Shown here: piece after piece, positions 1 to 7,166 of the stretch
Layout: the number at the start of each line of letters is the position of its first letter
How positions within the stretch are numbered: the first letter of the stretch is position 1
From: an uncultured Prevotellaceae bacterium
Lineage (GTDB): Bacteria > Bacteroidota > Bacteroidia > Bacteroidales > Muribaculaceae
Reading direction: 5' to 3'
Length of the DNA: 10,981 nt
Assembly (NCBI GenBank): GCA_947254205.1
Contig: CAMYCE010000068.1
Span: forward strand, 1 to 10,981
Position numbers and translations under genes: made by a program
Notes under the pieces: model-generated
Told to the model about the DNA's origin: nothing
Database searches by the model: none
What the model saw: the letters and a program-made list of their open reading frames with translations, nothing else

Positions 1-10
1 CCCTAAGAGC

Positions 11-56
11 GAGGAAGGAGAGAAGGAAACACATTCCAACTCCCCTTCCTCTTTTA
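11..56 (+). terminator. Possible intrinsic terminator of a gene lying left of the window
   Basis: A purine-rich arm (GAGGAAGG, 11-18) pairs exactly with CCTTCCTC (44-51). Partial pairing continues inward to GGAA (25-28) with TTCC (34-37) around a 5-base loop. The 3' arm runs into CTTTTAT, a short U-tract on the plus strand. It could end transcription entering from the left. The inner stem has mismatches and the T-run is short, and one plus-strand frame is open from base 2 to a TAA at 98-100, so the segment could instead be the tail of a coding sequence. Confidence 0.33.
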
Positions 57-170
57 TCAACGAATTAAACGAATTAAACGAATTAAATAGGGCTCAGTAA
101 AGAAAAATCAACGAATTAAACAGGACTCAGTAAAGAAAAATCAACGAATTAAACAAATTAAACGAATATA
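57..170. repeat. Nested direct repeats: 9-bp CGAATTAAA units and two 33-bp units
   Basis: CGAATTAAA occurs three times head to tail at 61-69, 70-78 and 79-87. A 33-base unit (89-121) is then repeated at 122-154 with a single difference (G at 92, A at 125). Each 33-base copy ends in the same CGAATTAAAC word, and further degenerate copies follow at 155-168. The block is therefore built from one short word at two scales. The repeats are contiguous with no unique spacers, so this is not a CRISPR array. No function is assigned. Confidence 0.85.
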
Positions 171-206
171 AGTTGGCAACTCGAGAGAGGTAGTACTGAT
201 TGACAA

Positions 207-239
207 GCGGTAGAGACGATGCACGCATCGCCTCTACGC
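207..239. repeat. Near-perfect intergenic palindrome (REP-like)
   Basis: GTAGAG (210-215) pairs with CTCTAC (232-237), and CGATGC (217-222) pairs with GCATCG (225-230). The only break is an A/C mismatch at 216/231, around a very short centre. GCG at 207-209 and CGC at 237-239 can extend the arm with a bulge. No T-run follows on either strand, so it does not look like a terminator. Its form suits a dispersed palindromic intergenic element, but only one copy is visible in this window. Confidence 0.6.
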
Positions 240-536
240 AAAGCCCCACTTAGTGGATTTTTGATGAATAGTGTAGGATATATTGTAATTATCCATTTTT
301 AATATATAGGGAATTGGCGAGTCATTTTTGGGCGAATTGACCAAATTTTACACAACATAAATGGTTAATTGTTAAATAGTTAAAGTTGATTAGTAGACCC
401 TAAATAGCATGGGCATTTTTTTTCATTCTTTTTGGAGAGAAATAGGGCGCAATGCCGGTAAGGTAATTAGTAATAGCTTATTTGGCAGGAGAAGATTTTT
501 TTGAATGCAGTGTAGTTGGGATTTAGAGGCTCTTGG
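240..536. other. AT-rich non-coding spacer with nothing recognisable
   Basis: This stretch downstream of the minus-strand antiporter gene has no ORF with a credible start or family resemblance. It shows no strong hairpin followed by a T-run, no tRNA-like fold and no clear TAnnTTTG promoter. A small CCACT/AGTGG dyad at 246-256 precedes a short T-run but has almost no loop. I see no terminator for the antiporter here. Confidence 0.6.
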
Positions 537-2765
537 TTATTTTAGGGGGGAGAGGGTGGTGGGGTCGCCCACTATCCACAAGATGTCGCCTGGGCTGAAC
601 ACGTGCTGGGGTGTGGGGGTGATGTAGTCGCCTCCTCGTTGCACTGCCACGAGCAGTGAGTGGTAGTCTTCGCGCAGACGTGCCTCGACAAGTGTGTTGC
701 CCACCAGTGGCGACGTTTGGCTCAGGGCAAAGTGCATGAATTGGGCTGTAGGTTGCTGGGGCGCATGGTGGTCTTCGCCTTTGGCCTCGACAAGTGGCAG
801 CATTTGCTGAATTTGCTCGTCGTTGCCAATCACCCCCAGCGTGTCGCCCGGGAAGATGTGCATTTCGCCTGTGGGCACCGGATAGAGCACCGAACCGCGC
901 TGAATATTCACGAGGTTCACGCCATAGCGACTGCGCAAGTTGGCATGCTTGAGCTGTTTCCCCACAAAGGGGCAACCATAGCCCACGTGCATGTAGGCAA
1001 GGTGCAGGTCGCTCACGAGCTGATTGCCCTTGCCGGTGCGACGGTTTTCGCGCTCATTGACGTTGTGCATGAAGCGCTCTTCGATGTGATTGACCCTGCG
1101 ACGCATGATGGGAGAGAACGCAAAAGCTATCACTGCCACGAGCACAATGGCCGAGAGCACTGCGGTGTGGCTTGAATAGAGTCCGTAGAGAATCGACATG
1201 ATGAAACTCATAGCCAGCAGCAGGCTCACGATGGTCATGACCACAAAGGGTACATAGCTCACTTTGCCCGACAGCTCAATGAGCTTGTTGAGCTCGCTTC
1301 GCTTGATGCTGGGCAGGGCTATGGCATAGAGGAATGGAGCAATGATGGTGAAGCAGGCCACAGCCGATGCCATGCGCCACCAACTGCCCGGAATGAGTGA
1401 GCGCAAAAATGGCACGAGGTAGCTACGCATGACAAAGATGAGCGCAATCATGACCACCGAGTAGAGCACAAGGCGCAAAAGGTAGCGACTGATCACCGAT
1501 TTCCACAAGGCGCGGGTTTCGCTGCTCTCGCTTTCCACTGCATTTTTGCTGTAGCCTTCGAGCAATCGGTTCCAGTTTTCGGGCAAGTGGCGTGCCACCC
1601 AGTTGTAGCTTGGCTGGGCACTCTTGATGAAAAATGGGGTGAAGAATGTGGTGATGACCGACACTGCCACGATGATGGGATAGATGCTCTTGTCGAGCAC
1701 TCCCAGCGACATGCCTGTGGTGGCGATGATAAAGGAAAATTCGCCTATTTGGGTGAGGCAAAAGCCCGATTGCATGGCAGTTTTGAGAGGTTGGCCTGTG
1801 GCAAGCATGCCAAAGGTGCCAAACATGATCATGCCCACAATCACCACAACCGACAGCGTGGTGATGGTGCCGGCATATTGCCAAATGATGGCAGGGTCGA
1901 CCATCATGCCCACCGAGATGAAGAACACAGCTCCAAAGAGGTCTTTGACGGGGGTGATAATGCGCTCGATGCGCTCGGCCTCGCTCGTGCCTGCAAGAAT
2001 GGAACCCATGACAAAGGCCCCAAGGGCCATCGAGAAGCCCGATTTAACCGAGAAGATAGCCATGATGAAGCATAGCCCCATGGCAATGACAAGCATGAGC
2101 TCGTCGCTGATGAATTGCCTGAAGCGGTTGAAAATGCTGGGTATCAAGAACACCCCCACCGTGAACCACATGATGAGGAAGAAGGATAGTTGCAAGATGC
2201 TTTTGAGCATCTCGCCTCCCTCAACACTGTTGTTGATGGCAATGGAGGAGAGAATCACCATCATCACCACAGCAAAGAGGTCTTCGACAATGAGCACGGC
2301 AAGCACAAGTGGCACAAAGCGATGTTGGCGCATGTTGAGGTCGCTCAGTGCCTTGATGATGATTGTGGTTGATGACATGGAGAGCATGCCCCCCAAGAAA
2401 ATGCTGTTGATGGCCGAGAAGTTGAGCAACTTGCCCATCACAAAGCCCAGCCCCATCATGCCCGTGACGATAATGAAGCAGGTGACCAGTGCCGAGCCAC
2501 CCACATGGAGCAATTTTTTGAAACTGAATTCAAGGCCCAGCGAGAACAGTAGCACGATGATGCCAATTTGTGCCCAAAACTCAATGTTGGATTCTTGGGT
2601 GACGGTGGGGAAGAATGAGAAATGGGGGCTGGCAATGAAACCGGCCACAATGTAGCCCAACACCACGGGTTGCTTGAGCATCTTGAAGATGACGGTGGCA
2701 ATGGCACCCAGTCCCAAGATGAGTGCCAGGTCGGTGATGAGGCTTTCGATTTGAATGGCGTCCAT
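537..2765 (-). CDS. CPA2-type cation:proton antiporter with two C-terminal RCK_C (TrkA-C) domains
   Basis: A 742-residue inner-membrane protein of the monovalent cation:proton antiporter-2 (KefB/KefC-like) family, expected to exchange K+ or Na+ for protons. The N-terminal transport domain spans roughly residues 10-385 as many hydrophobic helices. Family-like motifs are GYIVAG near 37-42, FSLGLEFSF near 74-82, SMSSTT near 129-134 and the buried acidic pair E161-D162 in VEDLFAV. A second hydrophobic block at about 425-565 adds several helices not needed for the core fold. The soluble tail has two RCK_C-like modules (about 588-660 and 675-738, each with a PGD turn: FPGDTLGVIG and SPGDILWIVG). 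I see no nucleotide-binding RCK_N glycine motif, which implies sensing of a small ligand rather than NAD(H). The ATG lies 17 bases after the mgtC-like stop, with no Shine-Dalgarno, so the pair is very probably cotranscribed. The ion specificity is not determinable here. Confidence 0.9.
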   Translation of the reverse strand: MDAIQIESLITDLALILGLGAIATVIFKMLKQPVVLGYIVAGFIASPHFSFFPTVTQESNIEFWAQIGIIVLLFSLGLEFSFKKLLHVGGSALVTCFIIVTGMMGLGFVMGKLLNFSAINSIFLGGMLSMSSTTIIIKALSDLNMRQHRFVPLVLAVLIVEDLFAVVMMVILSSIAINNSVEGGEMLKSILQLSFFLIMWFTVGVFLIPSIFNRFRQFISDELMLVIAMGLCFIMAIFSVKSGFSMALGAFVMGSILAGTSEAERIERIITPVKDLFGAVFFISVGMMVDPAIIWQYAGTITTLSVVVIVGMIMFGTFGMLATGQPLKTAMQSGFCLTQIGEFSFIIATTGMSLGVLDKSIYPIIVAVSVITTFFTPFFIKSAQPSYNWVARHLPENWNRLLEGYSKNAVESESSETRALWKSVISRYLLRLVLYSVVMIALIFVMRSYLVPFLRSLIPGSWWRMASAVACFTIIAPFLYAIALPSIKRSELNKLIELSGKVSYVPFVVMTIVSLLLAMSFIMSILYGLYSSHTAVLSAIVLVAVIAFAFSPIMRRRVNHIEERFMHNVNERENRRTGKGNQLVSDLHLAYMHVGYGCPFVGKQLKHANLRSRYGVNLVNIQRGSVLYPVPTGEMHIFPGDTLGVIGNDEQIQQMLPLVEAKGEDHHAPQQPTAQFMHFALSQTSPLVGNTLVEARLREDYHSLLVAVQRGGDYITPTPQHVFSPGDILWIVGDPTTLSPLK

Positions 2766-2782
2766 AGGCGATATTGTGGTGT

Positions 2783-3499
2783 TTATAGGTTGGGCTCGTT
2801 GGTGAGTGTGATTGACAAAGGGCTTTCAAAACATGCGCTCAACTCGTTGAAGAGTACAGGCATGTCGATAGTGTCTTTGGTGAGCACAACAAAATTGATG
2901 ACTGTGGTAGTATTCTCATAGTCATATTTCATGTATTCGCTGGTGGCTTTCACGTCATAGTGGGCAAACTTCTCGCGGCAAGCCGAGAGATCGACAATGA
3001 TGCCGTTTACCTTGAGGCGCACCACCTTTGACTCCCATTGCAGGTTGGCGCGTTGCTCAAAGCGTTCCATGTAGAGCAAGATGAAGATAATGAGCAGTGT
3101 GGCCACGATTGCCACCCCATACATGCCTGCCCCCACTGCCAGCCCAATGCAAGCTGCCATCCAAATGCCTGCCGCTGTGGTGAGACCACGCACCGACCCT
3201 TTCATTTGAATGATAGCACCTGCCCCCAAAAAGCCCACACCGCTCACCACCTGTGCGGCAATGCGCCCAGGGTCGCCATTTTTGAGACCCATGTAAACCT
3301 GTGGGATGTAGATTGAAATGAGCATCGCCAATGTGGCACCCATGGCAATGAGGGCAAAGGTGCGCAAGCCGGCAAATTGCCCTTTGCGCCTGCGCTCAAA
3401 ACCAATTACTGCTCCCAGCAACATGCTCAGCAGCAACTTGAAGATGGCCCCTACGAGGGTGACTTGTGGGCTTGTGATGTGGTTGAAGATAGTATCCAT
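2783..3499 (-). CDS. MgtC/SapB family membrane protein
   Basis: A 238-residue membrane protein. The N-terminal MgtC domain holds several hydrophobic helices in residues 13-145. It includes the diagnostic stretch LLGAVIGFERRRKG (27-40) followed by AGLRT (43-47), a later glycine-rich GVGFLGAGAI segment and the GLTTAAGIW motif. Residues from about 155 to 238 form a soluble tail resembling the ACT-like C-terminal domain of longer MgtC homologues. In Salmonella and Mycobacterium, MgtC supports growth in low magnesium and restrains the F-type ATP synthase. Many homologues outside pathogens have unknown roles, so only the family is firm. The ATG at 3499 has no Shine-Dalgarno, as is usual in Bacteroidetes. 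It is the first gene of a two-gene unit with the antiporter and is preceded by a promoter-like element and a leader hairpin. Confidence 0.93.
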   Translation of the reverse strand: MDTIFNHITSPQVTLVGAIFKLLLSMLLGAVIGFERRRKGQFAGLRTFALIAMGATLAMLISIYIPQVYMGLKNGDPGRIAAQVVSGVGFLGAGAIIQMKGSVRGLTTAAGIWMAACIGLAVGAGMYGVAIVATLLIIFILLYMERFEQRANLQWESKVVRLKVNGIIVDLSACREKFAHYDVKATSEYMKYDYENTTTVINFVVLTKDTIDMPVLFNELSACFESPLSITLTNEPNL

Positions 3500-3531
3500 T
3501 TGTGTGTGATGATGTGTTGATAGTGAAAAAT

Positions 3532-3569
3532 AAGGCTATCGTGGCTTGTTGAGGGGCGGATATAGCCTT
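3532..3569 (-). promoter_or_regulatory. Hairpin with T-run in the mgtC-like leader (candidate attenuator)
   Basis: Read on the minus strand, AAGGCTAT (a perfect complement of 3562-3569) precedes a 22-base loop and then ATAGCCTT (complement of 3532-3539). The RNA continues immediately as ATTTTTCAC. A perfect 8-bp stem followed by a T-run is terminator-like, and it ends 33 bases before the start codon, after the proposed promoter. It could end transcripts from the upstream HutD gene, act as an attenuator for the mgtC-antiporter unit, or both. The T-run is short (five T) and the loop large, so efficiency is uncertain. Confidence 0.45.
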
Positions 3570-3620
3570 CTCTTGTCCTCATGCAGGAGCACTGCGCCGA
3601 TGCCTACATGGAAACCTATA

Positions 3621-3628
3621 CAAATTTA
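3621..3628 (-). promoter_or_regulatory. Candidate -7 promoter element of the mgtC-antiporter unit
   Basis: The minus strand reads TAAATTTG, an exact match to the Bacteroidetes -7 consensus TAnnTTTG. It lies in the gap between the HutD stop and the mgtC-like start. A start site near 3615 would give a leader of about 115 bases. No good TTTG element is found at the usual 19-21 base spacing upstream, so the call rests on the -7 match and position. Confidence 0.4.
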
Positions 3629-3667
3629 CAAAAAAAATCGTGCAACTTGCAGTTTTGTGACTTGTTT

Positions 3668-4183
3668 TTAGAGCAAAATCACCACAGCGTGGCCGGTGAG
3701 GGCAAGTTCTTGCTCATCGACGATGGCAGTGTCGTGGGCAAGTAGTGTGATGCCATTGAGTGTTGTGTTGTTGAGAGCAAACACAATCGCTTGGCGTTGA
3801 TTTAGTGGCAGGTGAAGCTCTTGGACAACCCTCACATCAACCTTGATGTTTTTTCGCACAATCACGTTGAAGTCAATGGCTCCGCTACTGTTGGTCGAGG
3901 TCACGTGGTCGCTGCCACTAAAGCGATGGGGCTTGCCATGCTCCAGTTTCACGGCTTTGCCCTCGACTTGCAACTCAATGTTGCCTGCGAGTGGCATGAT
4001 ATAGCGTGTGTAGCCCGTGAAGTCGGAGAATGTGCTACTGGTGAGTTCGATGACCGCCGACGAGATGCGCAAGTCGAAGTTGCGATCGGCCAGTGAGCTG
4101 CTGTTGGGAGTGATGTAGAGTTGCCGGGTGATGCCCCCGGCCCACTCGTTCACGATATAGTCGTTTTGCTGAATGATTTTCAT
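3668..4183 (-). CDS. HutD/Ves family protein (cupin fold)
   Basis: A predicted 171-residue soluble protein of the HutD/Ves family. Landmarks match the family order: EWAGGITRQLY near 13-23, FDLRIS at 36-41, TFSDFTGYTR near 51-60, a PLAGNIEL strand, RFSG at 87-90 and DFNVIVR at 104-110. HutD modulates histidine utilisation in Pseudomonas, and E. coli Ves is a poorly understood paralogue. No histidine-degradation gene lies nearby, so the role here is open. The open frame extends upstream to a TTG at 4210, but I choose the ATG at 4183. AAGGAC sits just upstream, the family homology begins there, and TAACTTTG at 4208-4215 would place the transcript start downstream of the TTG. It is probably a single-gene unit. 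Confidence 0.82.
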   Translation of the reverse strand: MKIIQQNDYIVNEWAGGITRQLYITPNSSSLADRNFDLRISSAVIELTSSTFSDFTGYTRYIMPLAGNIELQVEGKAVKLEHGKPHRFSGSDHVTSTNSSGAIDFNVIVRKNIKVDVRVVQELHLPLNQRQAIVFALNNTTLNGITLLAHDTAIVDEQELALTGHAVVILL

Positions 4184-4207
4184 TGTCCTTGAGTTTGATT
4201 TCACGAG

Positions 4208-4215
4208 CAAAGTTA
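4208..4215 (-). promoter_or_regulatory. Candidate -7 promoter element of the HutD gene
   Basis: The minus strand reads TAACTTTG, an exact TAnnTTTG match, placing a transcription start near 4202 and a leader of about 18 bases before the ATG at 4183. The expected TTTG at -33 is poor (TTAAGG lies there), so strength is uncertain. It also supports 4183 over the upstream TTG as the translation start. Confidence 0.42.
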
Positions 4216-4264
4216 GTGCTAAAATTTAATATGGCCTTAATGAGAGTGTCGATAAAATTCTATT

Positions 4265-4296
4265 TTTGGTGGTGATGTGAAAAATCACTAACTTTA
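4265..4296 (+). promoter_or_regulatory. Candidate promoter of ettA (TTTG-N20-TAACTTTA)
   Basis: TTTG at 4265-4268 is followed after exactly 20 bases by TAACTTTA at 4289-4296, one base away from TAnnTTTG. Spacing and sequence fit the Bacteroidetes primary sigma factor. Transcription would begin near 4303, giving a leader of about 80 AT-rich bases. The overlapping TATTTTTG at 4261-4268 is an alternative -7 element but lacks a partner. Confidence 0.5.
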
Positions 4297-4385
4297 CCCT
4301 CCAAAAGCAAGAAAACCACGTTTAGACAATAGAGTTTTTCTTTAGTTGATTACTAATCACATTATTAGCAATTTAATTTTTATTT

Positions 4386-6080
4386 ATGGCAACAGTCGAC
4401 GATAAAAAAATCATTTTCTCGATGGTGGGGCTTAACAAGACGATTAAGCAGACCAATAAACAAATTCTCAAAAACATTTATCTCTCTTTTTTCTATGGAG
4501 CCAAAATTGGCATCATAGGTCTTAATGGTGCAGGTAAATCGACCCTGCTCAAGATTATTGCCGGGCTCGACAACGACTATCAAGGCGAGGTGGTGTTTGC
4601 TCCCGGCTACTCGGTGGGCTATTTGGCACAAGACCCCCATCTCGACGACGACAAAACCGTGCTTGAACTTGTGAAAGAGGGTGTGAAAGAGGTGGTTGAT
4701 GCCCTTGAAGAGAATGAGGAAATCAATCGCAAGTTTGCTTTGCCCGAATATTATGAAAATGAGGACAAGATGAATGAGCTGTTTGCTCGTCAGGCCGAGT
4801 TGCAAAATGTGATTGATGCCACCGATGCATGGAATCTTGAAACTCGCCTTAACTTGGCCATGGAGGCCTTGCGCCTGCCACCTGCCGACCAAAAGGCTGC
4901 TCACCTCTCGGGAGGAGAGCGTCGCCGTGTGGCATTGTGCCGCCTGTTGTTGCAAAAACCCGATGTGCTCTTGCTCGATGAGCCCACCAACCACCTCGAT
5001 GCCGAGAGCATCGACTGGCTGGAGCAGCACCTCAATCAATATGAAGGCACGGTGATTGCCGTGACCCACGACCGCTACTTCCTCGACGACGTGGCAGGCT
5101 GGATTCTTGAACTCGACCGTGGCGAGGGCATACCGTGGCAGGGCAACTACTCGTCGTGGCTCGACCAAAAGTCAAAACGCTTGGCTCAAGAAGAAAAAAC
5201 TGCCAGCAAGCGTCGCAAAACCCTTGAGCGCGAGCTCGAATGGGTGCGCATGGCTCCCAAAGCCCGCCAAGCCAAGGGAAAGGCACGTCTCAACTCCTAT
5301 GACCGCCTGCTCAACGAAGACCAAAAAGAGAAGGAGCAAAAACTCGAAATCTTCATTCCCAATGGTCCACGCTTGGGCAACAAGGTGATTGAAGCCGAGG
5401 GTATTGCCAAGAGTTTTGGCGACAAGCTCCTGTATAGCAACTTGAGTTTTGCACTGCCCCCAGCAGGCATTGTGGGCGTGATTGGCCCCAATGGCGCGGG
5501 AAAAACCACCCTGTTCCGCCTCATCATGGGGCTTGAAACGCCCGATACAGGAACCTTCAGTGTGGGCGAGACGGTGAAACTTGCCTATGTCGACCAGCAA
5601 CACAAGGATATTGACCCCGATAAATCGGTGTATGAAGTGATAAGCCAAGGCAACGAGTTGTTGCGCATGGGTGGCCGAGAACTCAACGCTCGTGCCTATT
5701 TGAGCCGTTTCAACTTTGCCGGTGCCGACCAAGAGAAAAAGTGTGGAGTGCTCTCGGGTGGCGAGCGCAACCGCTTGCAACTGGCCCTTGCGCTCAAGCA
5801 AGAGGGCAATGTACTCTTGCTCGATGAGCCCACCAACGATATTGACGTGAACACCTTGCGGGCTCTCGAAGAGGGTCTTGAAGCCTTTGCTGGCTGTGCA
5901 GTGGTCATCAGTCACGACCGTTGGTTCCTCGACCGCATTTGCACCCACATTTTGGCCTTTGAGGGCGATGGCAATGTGTTCTTCTTTGAGGGCAACTATA
6001 GCGACTATGAGGTGAACAAGGCCAAGCGACTGGGCACCGAGGAGCCCAAGCGCATTCGCTATCGCAAATTTGACGAGTAA
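4386..6080 (+). CDS. ettA: Energy-dependent translational throttle protein EttA (ABC-F ATPase)
   Basis: A 564-residue soluble ABC-F protein that binds the ribosomal E site and couples early translation elongation to the ATP/ADP ratio. There are two ATPase domains and no membrane segment. NBD1 has Walker A GLNGAGKST (45-53), signature LSGGERRR (from 174) and Walker B LLLDEPTN with D198-E199. NBD2 has Walker A GPNGAGKTT (367-375), signature LSGGERNR (from 456) and Walker B D480-E481. The arm insertion lies around 95-145. The inter-domain linker near 255-310 carries ERELEWVRMAPKARQAKGKA, characteristic of EttA rather than Uup or the resistance ABC-Fs. Length is close to E. coli EttA (555). All catalytic residues are present. 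The ATG follows a T-rich stretch with no Shine-Dalgarno. It is monocistronic, with its own promoter and terminator. Confidence 0.96.
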   Translation: MATVDDKKIIFSMVGLNKTIKQTNKQILKNIYLSFFYGAKIGIIGLNGAGKSTLLKIIAGLDNDYQGEVVFAPGYSVGYLAQDPHLDDDKTVLELVKEGVKEVVDALEENEEINRKFALPEYYENEDKMNELFARQAELQNVIDATDAWNLETRLNLAMEALRLPPADQKAAHLSGGERRRVALCRLLLQKPDVLLLDEPTNHLDAESIDWLEQHLNQYEGTVIAVTHDRYFLDDVAGWILELDRGEGIPWQGNYSSWLDQKSKRLAQEEKTASKRRKTLERELEWVRMAPKARQAKGKARLNSYDRLLNEDQKEKEQKLEIFIPNGPRLGNKVIEAEGIAKSFGDKLLYSNLSFALPPAGIVGVIGPNGAGKTTLFRLIMGLETPDTGTFSVGETVKLAYVDQQHKDIDPDKSVYEVISQGNELLRMGGRELNARAYLSRFNFAGADQEKKCGVLSGGERNRLQLALALKQEGNVLLLDEPTNDIDVNTLRALEEGLEAFAGCAVVISHDRWFLDRICTHILAFEGDGNVFFFEGNYSDYEVNKAKRLGTEEPKRIRYRKFDE

Positions 6081-6112
6081 GACAAGTTTCGTTTCCCACT
6101 CACTATTATAAA

Positions 6113-6163
6113 TCAAGTCACACTCTTGCTTGCCTTGCAAAAGTGTGACTTGAGTTTTTTTTT
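6113..6163 (+). terminator. Strong intrinsic terminator of ettA
   Basis: TCAAGTCACACT (6113-6124) pairs perfectly with AGTGTGACTTGA (6142-6153), a 12-bp stem. Smaller inner pairing (TTGC with GCAA) lies in the loop. A GT-rich junction leads into nine consecutive T at 6155-6163. It lies 32 bases after the ettA stop. On the minus strand the T-rich flank is weaker, so it may also help stop corA transcripts, but less efficiently. Confidence 0.88.
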
Positions 6164-6235
6164 GTTGCAGAGTTGTTGAGGTTCTAACCTCGGTGTGTGT
6201 GGGGGGGAAAGAATTGCGTTGTGTTTCTTGAAAAA

Positions 6236-7162
6236 TCAGAACCACTTGATGCGTTTAAACAAGAAGAAAGCTCCTGCCGATAGCGTGACACACAGTGCTA
6301 CAATAAAGGCAAATGCCCAAGGCATCGCGGCGACAGGCAAGTGCACGTTCATGCCATAGAGGCTGGCAATGAATGTGGGCACCATCAAGATGATAGAAAT
6401 GCTGGTCATGCGCTTCATGATCACGTTCAAGTTGTTGGAGATAATAGAGACAAAGGCCTCCATGGTGCCATTTAAAATGTCGCTATACACCTTCACCGTG
6501 TTGAGGGCTTGTTGTAGCTCAATGTCAACGTCTTCAAAGAGGTCGCGATCAACCAACCCTGTGTTTTGAAAGCGGGTGCGCAACCTCACCAGCAAGCTCT
6601 CGTTGCCCCGAATCGAGGTGTTGAAATACACGAGGCTCTTTTGCATGTTGCGCAACTTCAAGAGGTCTTCGTTGCGAATGCTTCGTTCCAGTCCATCTTC
6701 GGCATTGTTGATGTCGGTGTTCATGATTTTCAGATATTTCAAATACCACACTGCACTCGACATGATGAGTCGCATGATGAGCACGAGCTTGTTGGAGATG
6801 TCGGTGTTTTTGCTACGGTTATAGTGAATGAAATCATCAATCACCGTGTTTTGATGATAGCACAGCACTGCCACAATATCGCCATTGGTGATCACGCCCA
6901 CAGGCACAGTGATGAAGGGAATGTCGTCGTCTTCGTCGCATCGTCGTGGAATGCGCAACACTGTGAGCAACCACTCGCCATCGCTCTCGGTGCGTGGTCG
7001 CTCGTCGGCATCGCTGATGTCGGTGATAAACGAGTCGGGCACGTTGAGTTCTCGCAGGTAGTCAAGCTCGGCTGTGGTGGGTTGTGTAATCTTTATCCAG
7101 CAACCTTTTTGCCACTGGTCAACTTTCTTGAAGTTTTTACCAAAAAGTAGGAATTCTTTCAT
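6236..7162 (-). CDS. corA: CorA family magnesium/divalent cation transporter
   Basis: A predicted 308-residue inner-membrane channel of the CorA family, working as a pentamer for Mg2+ (sometimes Co2+ or Ni2+) uptake. Residues 1 to about 245 form the cytoplasmic sensing domain with long charged helices. Two C-terminal hydrophobic segments follow (about 246-268 and 281-302), and the signature GMN (270-272, in SLYGMNVHLP) sits at the end of the first. The tail FKRIKWF is basic, as expected. The frame extends to a GTG at 7180, but the ATG at 7162 is the better start. Upstream of it lies AAAGGAGG, the clearest Shine-Dalgarno in the window, and a GTG start would put that site inside the gene. The Shine-Dalgarno is complementary to part of the leader. 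A promoter lies about 125 bases upstream, so it is likely transcribed alone. Confidence 0.95.
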   Translation of the reverse strand: MKEFLLFGKNFKKVDQWQKGCWIKITQPTTAELDYLRELNVPDSFITDISDADERPRTESDGEWLLTVLRIPRRCDEDDDIPFITVPVGVITNGDIVAVLCYHQNTVIDDFIHYNRSKNTDISNKLVLIMRLIMSSAVWYLKYLKIMNTDINNAEDGLERSIRNEDLLKLRNMQKSLVYFNTSIRGNESLLVRLRTRFQNTGLVDRDLFEDVDIELQQALNTVKVYSDILNGTMEAFVSIISNNLNVIMKRMTSISIILMVPTFIASLYGMNVHLPVAAMPWAFAFIVALCVTLSAGAFFLFKRIKWF

Positions 7163-7166
7163 TGTT

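Noticed and set aside
2..100. Possible C-terminal fragment of a plus-strand gene entering from the left
   Set aside because: A frame is open to TAA at 98-100, but other frames are open for much of the same length, the encoded sequence is low-complexity, and a terminator-like hairpin lies inside it. Not enough to call a gene.
57..170. CRISPR array
   Set aside because: The repeats are contiguous with no unique spacers, differ in unit size and are AT-rich without a hairpin. No cas gene is present.
1684..2655. Long plus-strand reading frame (323 codons) opposite the antiporter gene
   Set aside because: It lies fully antisense to a well-conserved membrane protein. Its Met/Ser/Thr-rich composition reflects the complement of hydrophobic codons, and no domain is recognisable.
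4261..4268. TATTTTTG as the main -7 element of ettA
   Set aside because: It matches TAnnTTTG but has no TTTG at the right distance upstream. The same bases serve better as the -33 element of the TAACTTTA promoter 20 bases downstream.
6177..6190. GAGGTT/AACCTC hairpin downstream of corA as its terminator
   Set aside because: The stem is short with a two-base loop, and no T-run follows on the minus strand. The ettA terminator nearby is the better structure.
5172..6245. Long minus-strand reading frame (357 codons) opposite ettA
   Set aside because: It is a shadow of the highly conserved EttA frame. It runs through the ettA terminator region and shows no protein-family motif.
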